From assembly GCA_903931945.1 (NCBI GenBank), contig CAIZEI010000182.1, positions 16,758 to 80,757 of the forward strand: DNA of 64,000 nt, written 5' to 3'. Source of the DNA: an uncultured Hyphomicrobiales bacterium (GTDB lineage: Bacteria; Pseudomonadota; Alphaproteobacteria; Rhizobiales; Beijerinckiaceae). Below the pieces are notes generated by a model. The model searched no databases. It was not told the origin of the DNA and saw only the letters and a program-made list of their open reading frames with translations. Each line of letters begins with the position of its first letter. The first letter of the stretch is position 1. Both the position numbers and the translations under genes were made by a program. Of this stretch, positions 18,166-26,546 are shown one piece after another.

Positions 18166-18747
18166 TTAGCGCGAATTCCAAAGCGCAAGGACGGGTGTTT
18201 CCGGATGCCTCGGATCATATGACAATATGCTCAGCGATGCCGACGCCAGCGGAAAGTGCTGCGCTTCGATCACCGGCAGGCCAATCCATCTCGCGGCGAG
18301 GGCGCTTCCGAACTGACCGTGAGAGACCAGCGCTATATCGCCACGCAATATCCGCAGGCCCGCGATCAATTTATCAGCGCGGTCGGAAACTTGCGTTGGC
18401 GTTTCTCCTTGCGGACAACCGTCCCGAAATACGTTCCAGTCGGGACGTTCGGCGCGAATATCGATGGTGCGCCGCCCTTCGTAATCGCCATAATCCCATT
18501 CATTGAGCTCCGGCCGGGTTATAGCGTTCCGTTTGAGCCCGGCCAATTGGCAAGTCGCGCGAGCGCGTTGCCGCGAACTGACATACACGTGGACAAAGTG
18601 GATGCGTTGGAGACCCGGAGCGAGGCGACGGGCTTCCTCCTCGCCATGCGCTGTCAGGGGAATATCGGTGCGACCGGTGTGACGGCCAGAGAGCGACCAT
18701 TCCGTTTCGCCGTGTCGAATGAAGTAAACGCGCGGGGGCTGGCTCAC
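18166..18747 (-). CDS. Histidine phosphatase family protein (phosphoglycerate-mutase-like)
   Basis: A 193-residue cytosolic phosphatase of the branch-1 histidine phosphatase superfamily. The catalytic FIRHGETEWSLSGRHTG motif is at residue 9, the second Arg in SSRQRARATCQLAG, the acid ELNEWDYGDYEG near residue 82, and the second catalytic His in ALVSHGQFGSALAARW. This fits cofactor-independent-type phosphatases (CobC/GpmB-like) rather than glycolytic dPGM, which is longer. The start is GTG at 18747 without a strong ribosome site. The substrate is unknown; neighbours give no metabolic hint. Confidence 0.85.
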   Translation of the reverse strand: MSQPPRVYFIRHGETEWSLSGRHTGRTDIPLTAHGEEEARRLAPGLQRIHFVHVYVSSRQRARATCQLAGLKRNAITRPELNEWDYGDYEGRRTIDIRAERPDWNVFRDGCPQGETPTQVSDRADKLIAGLRILRGDIALVSHGQFGSALAARWIGLPVIEAQHFPLASASLSILSYDPRHPETPVLALWNSR

Positions 18748-18960
18748 GGCGTCGCCGCCCGCCGCCGGCTTCTGATCTCCGGCGAGTCCTGGCTATGCTC
18801 GACGAGGAATCGGGTGCGCGCGAGCAGCCAATCCCGAACGAGGCGTAAACGCCTGAGATTGCTTTGCGGTGGATGACGTTCAGCGGGGTTTGGCGCTCTC
18901 ATGATGAACCTCATATGCGACACGATTTCGCGCCGCGTCCTCGCGGTTCCAACGAAAGAG

Positions 18961-20892
18961 TTAGCCGGATCGCTGCCTCGACAAGCCAGCGGGTCGCGTC
19001 ATCGGGAGTTTCACCACAACCGCCGGCCTGTCCAGGACCTCGCGCACCTTTCCGCCGAGTTGCTCGATCTGGAAAGGTTTGCCGATCAGGTCCTCTCCCG
19101 GTTCGAGCGTCGCGTTATGAACAACGGCGTTTGGCGCGTAGCCCGTCGTAAACAAAACCTTCAAGCCCGGTTGAAGCTTGATCGCCTGCCTCGCCAGATC
19201 GCGTCCATTCAGATCGGGCATGACAATGTCCGTGAACAGCAGATCGACTGTTGTCGCCTCAGCGAGGCTATCCAGCGCGGCAGGGCCGCCATTGGCGCTC
19301 AGAACCGTATATCCAAGTTCCATCAAGGCGTCGACGGTCAGCTGGCGGACCCGGTCATCATCTTCGACCACCAGAATGACCTCGCTTTTGGCGCCCCCGC
19401 GCGCGCTTGCAGCGAGGCTTGGCATGGCGTCGCAGGATTCGTCGGCGCCATAGTACCTGGGCAAGTACATCTTGACCGAGGTGCCGTGCGAAAGCTCAGA
19501 ATACACCGCGATATGTCCTCCCGACTGTTTTATGAACCCGAAAACCTGGCTCAATCCGAGTCCCGTTCCCTGGCCGGGCGGCTTGGTTGTGAAGAATGGA
19601 TCAAACACCCTGTCGATCACCTCGCGGCATATGCCCGCGCCCGTGTCAGTGACGGCGATGAGGACATATTGCCCGATTGCAGCGCCCACATGCGATGAGA
19701 CGTATTCGTCGTCCAGGTGGGCGTTGCTCGTTTCGATTGTCAGCCTGCCGCCCTTTGGCATGGCGTCCCGCGCGTTGACCGCAAGATTGAGAATGGCGTT
19801 CTCTAGCTGGCTGGGATCGGCGCGCGTGCGCCAGAGGCCGCCGGAAAGCGCGGTTTCCAGCCGCACGCCTTCGCCCAGCGTCCGCCTGAGGAGCTCGGAC
19901 ATGCCTCCGACCATCCTGTTGGAATCGAGCGAGACAGGCGCGAGCGGCTGTTGCCGGGCGAACGCCAGCAGACGGTGGGTCAGGGTTGCGGCGCGGTCCG
20001 CTCCGTCGAGCGCGCTATCGATATAGCGGTCGATATTCGTGTCGCCCCGGGCGATCCGGCGCTTGATCAAGCCGAGACTGCTGACAATCACGGCGAGCAT
20101 GTTGTTAAAGTCATGCGCGAGCCCGCCGGTTAATTGCCCGATTGCCTCCATCTTCTGCGATTGGCGCAATTGACTTGCCAACTCAACTCCGTGTGCGGCT
20201 TCGGCGACAAGTCTCTGGTTGGTCTGACTAAGCACATCGACCGATGAGCTGATAGCGCTCAATTGCCTTTGCGCCTGCTGAACGGCGACCAACGCCAGGA
20301 ACACACCAAAAGCGGTTGCCGCGATGGCGCCCGCGGTCAACCAGGACGCCGCGCGCGCGGCCGATTGAAACCGGCTCTCCACGACGTCATTCCTGGCGTT
20401 AATCAAAGGCGTGACGATATTGCGTATGCGATCCATCGAATTTTTGCCGGCTTCAATGCCAATGAGCGCCAGGGCCTCATCGGGCCTGTCGGAGTCGTGA
20501 TAAAGGATTGCGCTCTGGAGGCTCTCAAGCCTCTGCTCAATCAGGTCTTCCAGATCCGCGATCGGCTTTTGAGTATCTGCATTGCTTCCAATCGTGGATT
20601 TCACCGCCACAAGCTCTTTGGCGATGACTGGAAGGGCATTGTTGTAGGGATCTAGAAAGCTGGCGATTCCGCTTATTTGATACCCGCGCTGGCCCGTCTC
20701 GGCATCCTGTAGCGCGCTGAAAAGGCGATACAGGCTTTGACTTGATTCAACCGATTGCCGGACAGCCTTGTAATCAGCGACCTGCCTTTGGAGAAACCAG
20801 ACGATGCCCAACAGCATTGCGGCGAGAATGCCAAAACCCAGCAGCAGCGGCAGCAGATTGTCAGGCTTGGCGCGAGGCTCCGCGCCATTCAT
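18961..20892 (-). CDS. CHASE3-domain hybrid sensor histidine kinase
   Basis: A 643-residue membrane hybrid kinase. TM1 is at residues 12-34 (LLPLLLGFGILAAMLLGIVW). A periplasmic CHASE3 sensor spans about 40-185, with the typical DAETGQRGYQISG motif. TM2 lies near 190-213 and is followed by a linker coil. HisKA has phospho-acceptor His260 (GGLAHDFNNML, the hybrid/FixL-like subtype). HATPase has NLAVNARDAM, DTGAGI and GTGLGLSQVFGF. A C-terminal receiver follows (VILVVEDDDRV, acceptor Asp in LLFTDIVMPD, Lys in IGKPF). The ATG at 20892 overlaps the receiver gene's stop by 4 bp, so the two are cotranslated; motif copy e before that operon ties it to the same putative regulon. No DNA-binding output is encoded in this operon. 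Confidence 0.9.
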   Translation of the reverse strand: MNGAEPRAKPDNLLPLLLGFGILAAMLLGIVWFLQRQVADYKAVRQSVESSQSLYRLFSALQDAETGQRGYQISGIASFLDPYNNALPVIAKELVAVKSTIGSNADTQKPIADLEDLIEQRLESLQSAILYHDSDRPDEALALIGIEAGKNSMDRIRNIVTPLINARNDVVESRFQSAARAASWLTAGAIAATAFGVFLALVAVQQAQRQLSAISSSVDVLSQTNQRLVAEAAHGVELASQLRQSQKMEAIGQLTGGLAHDFNNMLAVIVSSLGLIKRRIARGDTNIDRYIDSALDGADRAATLTHRLLAFARQQPLAPVSLDSNRMVGGMSELLRRTLGEGVRLETALSGGLWRTRADPSQLENAILNLAVNARDAMPKGGRLTIETSNAHLDDEYVSSHVGAAIGQYVLIAVTDTGAGICREVIDRVFDPFFTTKPPGQGTGLGLSQVFGFIKQSGGHIAVYSELSHGTSVKMYLPRYYGADESCDAMPSLAASARGGAKSEVILVVEDDDRVRQLTVDALMELGYTVLSANGGPAALDSLAEATTVDLLFTDIVMPDLNGRDLARQAIKLQPGLKVLFTTGYAPNAVVHNATLEPGEDLIGKPFQIEQLGGKVREVLDRPAVVVKLPMTRPAGLSRQRSG

Positions 20893-21254
20893 GCCGATGG
20901 CGCCGTGGCGAGCGCTCGCTCCATCGCTGAAACAAGCGCGGATTCGGTATAGGGTTTCTGAAGCCCCACAGCATCCGGGCAAAGCGTCAGTACGTTTAAA
21001 ATGTTGCCGCTCACGAACACGTGGGGAACCAGACGCGTCAGGAGGATCGACTCCATAGCCGCCACGCCGCTTTCATCGCCCAGTTGCGCGTCGACAATCA
21101 TCATGTCGGGCTGGTGCAGCAACGCCGCCGCAACTGCGCCAGATTTGGTTGCCTCGATTGCGCAAACGCCATGACCCATTTCGACGAGCAATTCGCCAAG
21201 AAGGAGGCCAATCAGTGCGTCGTCTTCCACAACGAGGACGTTGAGAGGTTTCAT
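20889..21254 (-). CDS. Single-domain response regulator (receiver only)
   Basis: A 121-residue CheY-like protein. MKPLNVLVVEDDALIGLLL gives the acidic pair, MMIVDAQLGDESG the phospho-acceptor Asp (about residue 54), FVSGN the Ser/Thr switch and QKPYTE the conserved Lys. There is no output domain, so it probably passes phosphate to or from the hybrid kinase encoded next (4-bp overlap), or modulates it by protein contact. ATG at 21254 has AGGAG 11 bases upstream, slightly long spacing; an upstream TTG in frame is less likely. Motif copy e is 72 bp upstream. Confidence 0.88.
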   Translation of the reverse strand: MKPLNVLVVEDDALIGLLLGELLVEMGHGVCAIEATKSGAVAAALLHQPDMMIVDAQLGDESGVAAMESILLTRLVPHVFVSGNILNVLTLCPDAVGLQKPYTESALVSAMERALATAPSA

Positions 21255-21325
21255 TTCAATCGAAGCTCCTGACAAATCGCACCTTTAACGTCATCAATAT
21301 CCGGTCGTTCCAGCACACAGCAGAT

Positions 21326-21339
21326 TCGGAAACTACTCA
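21326..21339 (-). promoter_or_regulatory. Conserved 14-bp motif, copy e (upstream of receiver/hybrid kinase operon)
   Basis: Reads TGAGTAGTTTCCGA on the minus strand, 72 bp before the receiver start, the shortest spacing of the set. It puts a two-component operon under the same signature as the stress genes. Confidence 0.6.
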
Positions 21340-21388
21340 CGCGACGAGGTCGCGCGCGGTTCAACTGACCCTGGCGTTTGTCGACGCG

Positions 21389-21994
21389 CTATTTCCATGT
21401 GAAAATTTCCGGGGGTTTGCGGGGAACCTGGGGTGTCGGAGCCGCCGGCATTCCCAGTATGATGGGCGCGTAGGCCGTCATTCCAGCGTCAACGCCAAGC
21501 TCCTTCTTCCATTCTTGTGTATTCAGCGCGGTCACCGCGAGGCCGATCACGCAGGCGCCGAGCCCATGCGCGACGCAGGCGAGCAGCAAATTTTCCGCCG
21601 CCAGCCAGCAGTCGGCGGCCACAAACGGGCCCATCGACTTTCCGTAGATAACGATCAACGTGCTGGCGTTATAGAATACGTTGAAATCCCTGGCCGTGAA
21701 TTGATCGTGAGTCAGCTTGCCGCCGCGAGGATGAATCGGGTCGATCCCGCGGGCGAGCAGGTCTTTGACGCAGTTGGAAAGACGGTTCAGCAACACCTTG
21801 TCCTGAACGATGGCGAACGCACAGGGCTCTTCATGCATTGCGGTCGGCGCGTGAACCGCCGCGTCCAGCAGGGCATGGATGGCGGCTTTATCGACTTTTT
21901 CATGCGTATAATCGCGCACCGCCCGGCGGCGGTAAATTGCGTCCATGGCGCTTATGGCGGATTCAGGCGCCATGGGACTGGTCGAAACGCTCAT
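21389..21994 (-). CDS. Nitroreductase family protein
   Basis: A 201-residue FMN-dependent oxidoreductase of the nitroreductase superfamily, reducing nitro-aromatics, quinones or flavins with NAD(P)H, or acting in dehalogenation or BluB-like chemistry. The N-terminal FMN-binding RRRAVRDYTHEKVD, then APTAMHEEPCAFAIV, and the C-terminal GLGACVIGLAV are family features. ATG at 21994 with CCGGAG upstream is preferred over a start 18 bp earlier. It follows the 74-residue gene by 27 bp, so both probably form one unit controlled by motif copy f. The natural substrate cannot be told. Confidence 0.88.
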   Translation of the reverse strand: MSVSTSPMAPESAISAMDAIYRRRAVRDYTHEKVDKAAIHALLDAAVHAPTAMHEEPCAFAIVQDKVLLNRLSNCVKDLLARGIDPIHPRGGKLTHDQFTARDFNVFYNASTLIVIYGKSMGPFVAADCWLAAENLLLACVAHGLGACVIGLAVTALNTQEWKKELGVDAGMTAYAPIILGMPAAPTPQVPRKPPEIFTWK

Positions 21995-22021
21995 GTTATT
22001 CTCCGGCGGCAATTGGTCTGG

Positions 22022-22246
22022 TCAGGTGTGAACGCTTGCGTTGTCTGTGGCCTGCGAAGGGAAGGAATCGCCGACGTCCCGAGCGTTGGACGCACGTGAT
22101 TGAATTTTCGATCTGCCGCCAGCAGCCGCATACTGCCGCTTCAAGGTGTCCAGCAGGGCCATTCGGTCGGCATCGCTGGTCGCGGCCGACATCAGCACGC
22201 GATACCGGGCTAAATTTTCGTCGTTGACGAAGATGCTCATGTCCAT
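22022..22246 (-). CDS. Small hypothetical protein in operon with nitroreductase
   Basis: A 74-residue hydrophilic protein. GGGAGG is 6 bases before ATG 22246. The helical N-terminal half (IFVNDENLARYRVLMSAATSDADRMALLDTLKRQYAAAGG) is reminiscent of small rhizobial proteins with a 'Y-R-x-L-L-x-x-x-D-x-x-R-x-x-L-L-x-x-L' pattern found near stress regulators. The tail is Ser/Asp-rich and probably disordered. The function is not known. It is the first gene behind motif copy f. Confidence 0.6.
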   Translation of the reverse strand: MDMSIFVNDENLARYRVLMSAATSDADRMALLDTLKRQYAAAGGRSKIQSRASNARDVGDSFPSQATDNASVHT

Positions 22247-22335
22247 GGGCCGCCTCCCAATGTGCGAAAAGCCAGTTGCCGCCTGCGCTTCACAAGCACT
22301 CCAAGCTAGGACGGTTGGCGCCTCGGGCGGAAGCC

Positions 22336-22349
22336 TCGGAATCCACTCA
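22336..22349 (-). promoter_or_regulatory. Conserved 14-bp motif, copy f (upstream of small gene/nitroreductase)
   Basis: Reads TGAGTGGATTCCGA on the minus strand, 90 bp before the 74-residue gene; one fixed position differs (A to G at base 6). Confidence 0.55.
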
Positions 22350-22364
22350 TATAGGACCTCAATT

Positions 22365-22418
22365 GCAGAGTTCCTTGTTCCATTGGACCTCGGTCTGCCG
22401 GACCTGGACGGAGTGGAG
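22365..22418 (+). pseudogene. Possible relic of a response-regulator receiver domain
   Basis: Translates as LDLGLPDLDGVE preceded by FLVP, nearly identical to the phospho-acceptor strand and loop of OmpR/KdpE-type receivers. Upstream and downstream residues in all frames do not continue a receiver domain. With so short a match, chance cannot be excluded. Confidence 0.25.
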
Positions 22419-22635
22419 GCCGGGAACGGGCCGTCTCAAACCACGAGGGACAGGAATGAGCGCCGTTTGTGTTTCCCTCATGCTTCGAGACGCGCCTGTC
22501 CGGCGCTCCCCGGCATGAGGCGAACTGCACCCGATTGCCCTGCCTGGTTGCCGGGGATAGCTTTCCCCGACAATGACAGTTATGTTGCAATGCGAAAGCC
22601 GTCTCCCCGGTTTCACAGTCAGCCCGGAACGCCGC

Positions 22636-23517
22636 ATGACCATCCGCCCGCGCCGTAGCGCGTTGTATTTGCCCGGTTCCAACGCTCGCGCGCTCGATAA
22701 GGCCCGCGGCCTGCCCGCCGATGTCATCATTATCGACCTGGAAGACGCCGTCGCGCCTGAAGCCAAAGCGCTGGCCCGCGAGCAGGCCTGCGCGGCTTTG
22801 TCGCAAGGCGGTTATGGCGACCGCGAAATGGTGATCCGCATCAACTCTCTGGCGAGCGAATGGGGCCATGCGGATATTGCATCTGTGGCAAAATCGGGCG
22901 CGCACGCCATTCTTGTCCCAAAAGTTTCGACGCCTGGCGATGTGATGATGACTGCGGCTGAAATGCGCAAGGCGTGCGCGCCGGACCACCTGCGTCTCTG
23001 GATCATGATGGAAACGCCGATGGCGATCCTGAATGCGGATTCGCTGGTCCGCACAGCCAGAGATCCCAACGCTCGCCTCGATGTACTGGTCATGGGCACG
23101 AACGATCTGGCCAGAGAAACCCGCGCCCGCATCACCCCGGGTCGCGCAGCCTTGTTGCCATGGCTTGCGACCTGCGTTGCGGCGGCTCGCGCCTATGGCG
23201 CCGATTTGCTCGATGGCGTTTACGGCGATTTTCGCAATATTGAAGGACTTCGCGCTGAATGCGAACAGGCCCGCGATATGGGCATGGACGGCAAAACCTT
23301 GATCCATCCTGACCAGATCGCGGTCTGCAATGAAACCTTCACGCCCGACGCGAATGAACTCGCCTGGGCGCGGAAACTTGTCGCCGCCTTCGATGCGCCC
23401 GAAAACGCCGCAAAGGGCGCCATCGCCCTTGATGGCCGGATGGTCGAACGCTTGCACGCCGATATTGCGCGCCGCAATCTCGAAATTGCCGCAGCGATTG
23501 CCGGGCGCGCGGTCTAG
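22636..23517 (+). CDS. HpcH/HpaI (CitE-like) CoA lyase or thioesterase
   Basis: A 293-residue TIM-barrel enzyme of the citrate lyase beta / malyl-CoA lyase superfamily. RSALYLPGSNARALDKA binds CoA. DVIIIDLEDAVAPEAKA carries the Mg-binding acidic residues. WIMMETPMAILNAD holds the second metal ligand, and VMGTNDLARETRA and KTLIHPDQIAVCNETF follow. Candidates are (3S)-malyl-CoA thioesterase, malyl/methylmalyl-CoA lyase (used in serine or ethylmalonyl-CoA pathways) or citramalyl-CoA lyase; sequence inspection cannot decide. ATG 22636 is preferred to an upstream start. It lies about 100 bp before the Mic60-like gene on the same strand. Confidence 0.85.
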   Translation: MTIRPRRSALYLPGSNARALDKARGLPADVIIIDLEDAVAPEAKALAREQACAALSQGGYGDREMVIRINSLASEWGHADIASVAKSGAHAILVPKVSTPGDVMMTAAEMRKACAPDHLRLWIMMETPMAILNADSLVRTARDPNARLDVLVMGTNDLARETRARITPGRAALLPWLATCVAAARAYGADLLDGVYGDFRNIEGLRAECEQARDMGMDGKTLIHPDQIAVCNETFTPDANELAWARKLVAAFDAPENAAKGAIALDGRMVERLHADIARRNLEIAAAIAGRAV

Positions 23518-23622
23518 GGCAATCGCATGGAAAGCTTTGCGCGGTTCGGCTCCCCGTTTTCCGGTTAACCGTTTCGCGTGACAGCCGCATCGTTTATAGA
23601 GCGGCGCGACGGAGTTTTGATT

Positions 23623-24966
23623 ATGTCCAGCGAGCAGGCCGAACCCGTGGACCCCAAACCCTCCCCGCCTCAACACGAGCGGGAACAGCGGACGTCGCCT
23701 GTCGTCATCGAAGCCGCCGCGATCGAGACGGCAACGTCAGAGCAGCCTGCGCTCGAAACCCGGCCCACCCCTGTTGCAGATGGGGCGGTCCCTCCTGTGG
23801 CGGATTCAGCGCCCGCGCCGCCTTCGGGCGCCACCCCTGCGTCGCCGAGAAAAATCAGCCGCGTATGGGCGCTTCCCTTCGCGCTCGCGCTTTTGGCAGG
23901 CGGCTTTTGGGCGGCATGGCAATGGCAGTGGGGAACGCTCGAACCGGGCATGAAAGAGACTGCGGGCGGGCCGCAAAATCCAGCGTTGGACAGCAACGCC
24001 GGTCGCGAGCCTGCGGTCGTGAACGGTGCTGATAGCCCTGCGCCAACGCCCCGGGCTGATGATACGGCCCTCAAGAAGGCTGAGTCGGCGGCGCCGGTTG
24101 TTGCGCTGCCCAAAATCCCCGTCGCGCCTGCGGTTCCCGAAACAGCGCCTGTTGCGGCAGAGGCAAAATCCTCAACGGCAGAGCCGCGGCAACAGCAGCC
24201 TCAAGCGCCTGACGCCGGGTTTGAACAACGCCTGGCAAAACTGGAGAGCGACCTCCTCGCGCTCCCGCCGCCGCAAATCCCCGCGCCTCCGGTGGACATG
24301 CAACCCATTCTGGGTCGGCTGGCGACCCTCGAAAAACGCGTGCAGAGCCTTGAGGACGCCGGGAAAGCGACGAAATCGGCCATTCGCGCCACCGAGCCCG
24401 CCGCCATCGCAACGCCGCGCCAGAAAGATCCGGCGGCGCTCGCGACAGTAGCTCAGGCAATCGAGCGGGCGATTGACACAGGCGCTCCGTTTGCGCCCGC
24501 TCTTGCAGCCGCGCGCGCTCTTGGCGCTACCGAGTCGGCTTTGGCGCCATTGCAATCGGTCGCCAAAAATGGCGCGCCGACGGCAGCCGCGCTGGCGAAG
24601 CTTTTTTCCGATAGCCAAACGGCTGTGCTGACCGCGACCGAGCCGCCTGACACTCCCGATGCGACGCCCTTCGACAGGCTGACCGCGCTGACGTCAAAAC
24701 TTGTCCGCGTGCATCCCGTTGGCGAACCCCGGGGCGACGATCCCAAATCGATCGTGGTTCGTATCGAATCAGCGCTCACGCATGGCGCAATTGGCGCAGC
24801 GTTCGCTGACTGGATGAAACTGCCCGCGGCGGCGCAAGAGGCCGCGCGCGGTTTTGGCGAGCAGGCTCGCCTGCGCCTTGCGGCAGACGACGCCGCCCGG
24901 GCGCTCAGCGCGCTGGCGATCAGTCAGATCGTCAATGGTCCGGCCAACACAAGAGAACAGCCATGA
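23623..24966 (+). CDS. Mitofilin-like (alphaproteobacterial Mic60) membrane protein
   Basis: A 447-residue inner-membrane protein homologous to the MICOS subunit Mic60, known in alphaproteobacteria to sit beside hemY and to shape inner-membrane invaginations. Residues 1-85 are Pro/Ala/Glu-rich and disordered. One membrane helix lies at about 88-108 (WALPFALALLAGGFWAAW). A second disordered stretch leads to a coiled coil (about 200-250, FEQRLAKLESDLLAL, LATLEKRVQSLED) and the C-terminal mitofilin domain with RIESALTHGAIGAAFADWMK and FGEQARLRLAADDA. GGAG precedes ATG 23623. The stop overlaps hemY by 4 bp. In many relatives hemC/hemD precede this gene; here they do not. Confidence 0.85.
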   Translation: MSSEQAEPVDPKPSPPQHEREQRTSPVVIEAAAIETATSEQPALETRPTPVADGAVPPVADSAPAPPSGATPASPRKISRVWALPFALALLAGGFWAAWQWQWGTLEPGMKETAGGPQNPALDSNAGREPAVVNGADSPAPTPRADDTALKKAESAAPVVALPKIPVAPAVPETAPVAAEAKSSTAEPRQQQPQAPDAGFEQRLAKLESDLLALPPPQIPAPPVDMQPILGRLATLEKRVQSLEDAGKATKSAIRATEPAAIATPRQKDPAALATVAQAIERAIDTGAPFAPALAAARALGATESALAPLQSVAKNGAPTAAALAKLFSDSQTAVLTATEPPDTPDATPFDRLTALTSKLVRVHPVGEPRGDDPKSIVVRIESALTHGAIGAAFADWMKLPAAAQEAARGFGEQARLRLAADDAARALSALAISQIVNGPANTREQP

Positions 24967-26483
24967 TCCGTCTGTTTGTTTTTCTGGCTCTGCTGGTTCT
25001 CGGCGCCGTCTGCCTTGCATGGGTCGCCGATCAGCCCGGCGATATCGCAATCACCTTTCGCGGCGATCGCTACGAGATGACGCCCGTGGTTGCGCTGTGC
25101 GGATTTCTGGTTGCGGCCATGGCGCTGACGCTTGCGTTGTGGTTGCTGCGGACTTTGCTGTCGACTCCGGCGCGGATCGCCGGGGCCCGGCGAGCGGCGC
25201 AACGCGAACGCGCGCTCACAGCGCTTTCAAAAGGCATGATCGCGGCTGGCTCTGGCGATCTGCGCGCCGCCCAGCGGGCGAGCGTCGTCGCCGCCAAAGG
25301 TCTTGGCGAAGCGCCGCTTGCGCTGCTTTTGCAAGCGCAGACTGCGCAGCTAGCAGGCGACCGCGAGGCAACGCGCGCCACCTTCGCCAGGCTGGCCGAG
25401 AATCCGGAGTCCCGCACGCTTGGTTTGCGGGGGCTGCATGTCGAAGCACGGCGGGCGGGTGACGCAGAAGCCGCGCACCGCTATGCGCTGGAAGCGCACA
25501 AAATTGCGCCTGCGACCTGGGCCGGCGCCGCGTTGCTTGAGCATCATTCGGCAAACGCCGATTGGGCGGCGGCCCTCGCCAGCGTGGAAGCCAACGCGGC
25601 GCAACGGCTGATTGATCGGCCAACCGCCGACCGGCAGCGGGCCGTGCTGAAAACCGCGATCGCGCAGGAGCTTGGCGATCGGAACCAGTCCGAGGCGTTG
25701 AAACTCGTCCGCGAAGCCGCCGATCTCGCGCCCGATCTGACCCCTGCTGTGGCGCTGGCGGCGCGGCTTCTGGCGCGCAATGGCGACCTCCGGCGGGCTG
25801 CAAAAATGATCGAAACGGCCTGGAAAGCCATGCCACATCCCGATCTTGCGCGCGTCTATGTCGATCTGCGGCCCGGCGATTCGGCCAGCGACCGGCTGGC
25901 GCGCGCCAAAACGCTGGCCAAGCTCGCCTCCGACGACCCGGAAAGCCAGATGTGCGTCGCCCGTGCGGCAATTGACGCCCGCGATTTTGTCCTCGCGCGC
26001 CGGACGATGGCGCCGTTGATCGACGCAACCGCCCCAAACAGACCGACGGCGCGCATGTGTCTTATCATGTCCGATATCGAGGAAGCCGAACACGGCCTGA
26101 CCGGGCTTGCGCGCGAATGGCTCGCCCGGGCTTCGCGTGCGCCCCGCGACAAGGCCTGGGTCGCCGATGGCGTAATTTCGGATGTCTGGGCGCCGCTGTC
26201 GCCAGTCACCGGTCAACTCGGCGCTTTCCGCTGGATCACGCCTGTTGAAAAACTGAGCGCGGGCGCGCCCTGGACGCCGCCGAGCGAAGCCGATTTTCCC
26301 CAGTCCACGTTGATCGAAGGCAGGCCTGAGGCGGCGCCCCCGCCGACGCAACCGCCCGTCGAGGATGACGCGTTGACCAAACTGGCGCAAATCCGCGCTG
26401 CTGCGCGCACATCCCGGCCATTGGTTATTGAGCCGGCAATTGTTGCGCCTGACGATCCCGGCACGAAACTTCAGGAGCATTGA
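24963..26483 (+). CDS. hemY: HemY-type inner-membrane TPR protein
   Basis: A 506-residue protein. Two N-terminal membrane helices (residues 1-23, and 41-63 with VVALCGFLVAAMALTLALWLL) form the HemY_N domain. A long run of TPR-like Ala/Leu helices follows (for example ALTALSKGMIAAGSGDLRAA, PDLTPAVALAARLLARNGDL), with a Pro-rich tail. HemY is genetically tied to tetrapyrrole synthesis in Proteobacteria, apparently supporting late heme steps, and is distinct from protoporphyrinogen oxidase of the same name in Bacillus. ATG 24963 overlaps the Mic60-like stop (ATGA), so the two are coupled. Confidence 0.9.
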   Translation: MIRLFVFLALLVLGAVCLAWVADQPGDIAITFRGDRYEMTPVVALCGFLVAAMALTLALWLLRTLLSTPARIAGARRAAQRERALTALSKGMIAAGSGDLRAAQRASVVAAKGLGEAPLALLLQAQTAQLAGDREATRATFARLAENPESRTLGLRGLHVEARRAGDAEAAHRYALEAHKIAPATWAGAALLEHHSANADWAAALASVEANAAQRLIDRPTADRQRAVLKTAIAQELGDRNQSEALKLVREAADLAPDLTPAVALAARLLARNGDLRRAAKMIETAWKAMPHPDLARVYVDLRPGDSASDRLARAKTLAKLASDDPESQMCVARAAIDARDFVLARRTMAPLIDATAPNRPTARMCLIMSDIEEAEHGLTGLAREWLARASRAPRDKAWVADGVISDVWAPLSPVTGQLGAFRWITPVEKLSAGAPWTPPSEADFPQSTLIEGRPEAAPPPTQPPVEDDALTKLAQIRAAARTSRPLVIEPAIVAPDDPGTKLQEH

Positions 26484-26546
26484 ATTTCCGCCAAATTGCG
26501 GCCGGGATTCAAACTCCCTATAGGATAGTCAGGGGATGAATGGGCC

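Larger units (their letters stand above)
22247..22635. other. Divergent intergenic region with motif f and a receiver-like relic
   Basis: About 390 bp between the minus-strand small gene and the plus-strand CitE-like gene. It contains motif copy f (22336-22349) and, at 22365-22418 on the plus strand, a short stretch that translates as FLVPLDLGLPDLDGVEAG. Nothing else is recognised. Confidence 0.45.

Noticed and set aside
3059..22349. Reading the repeated motif as EcfG (GGAAC-CGTT) promoters
   Set aside because: GGAAT lies on the plus strand, facing away from the genes, and no properly spaced CGTT -10 box is shared.
22306..23676. Long open frame on the minus strand opposite the CitE-like gene
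   Set aside because: Arg/Gly/His-rich composition, no family features and no ribosome site; it is the antisense shadow of a clear CitE-like gene.
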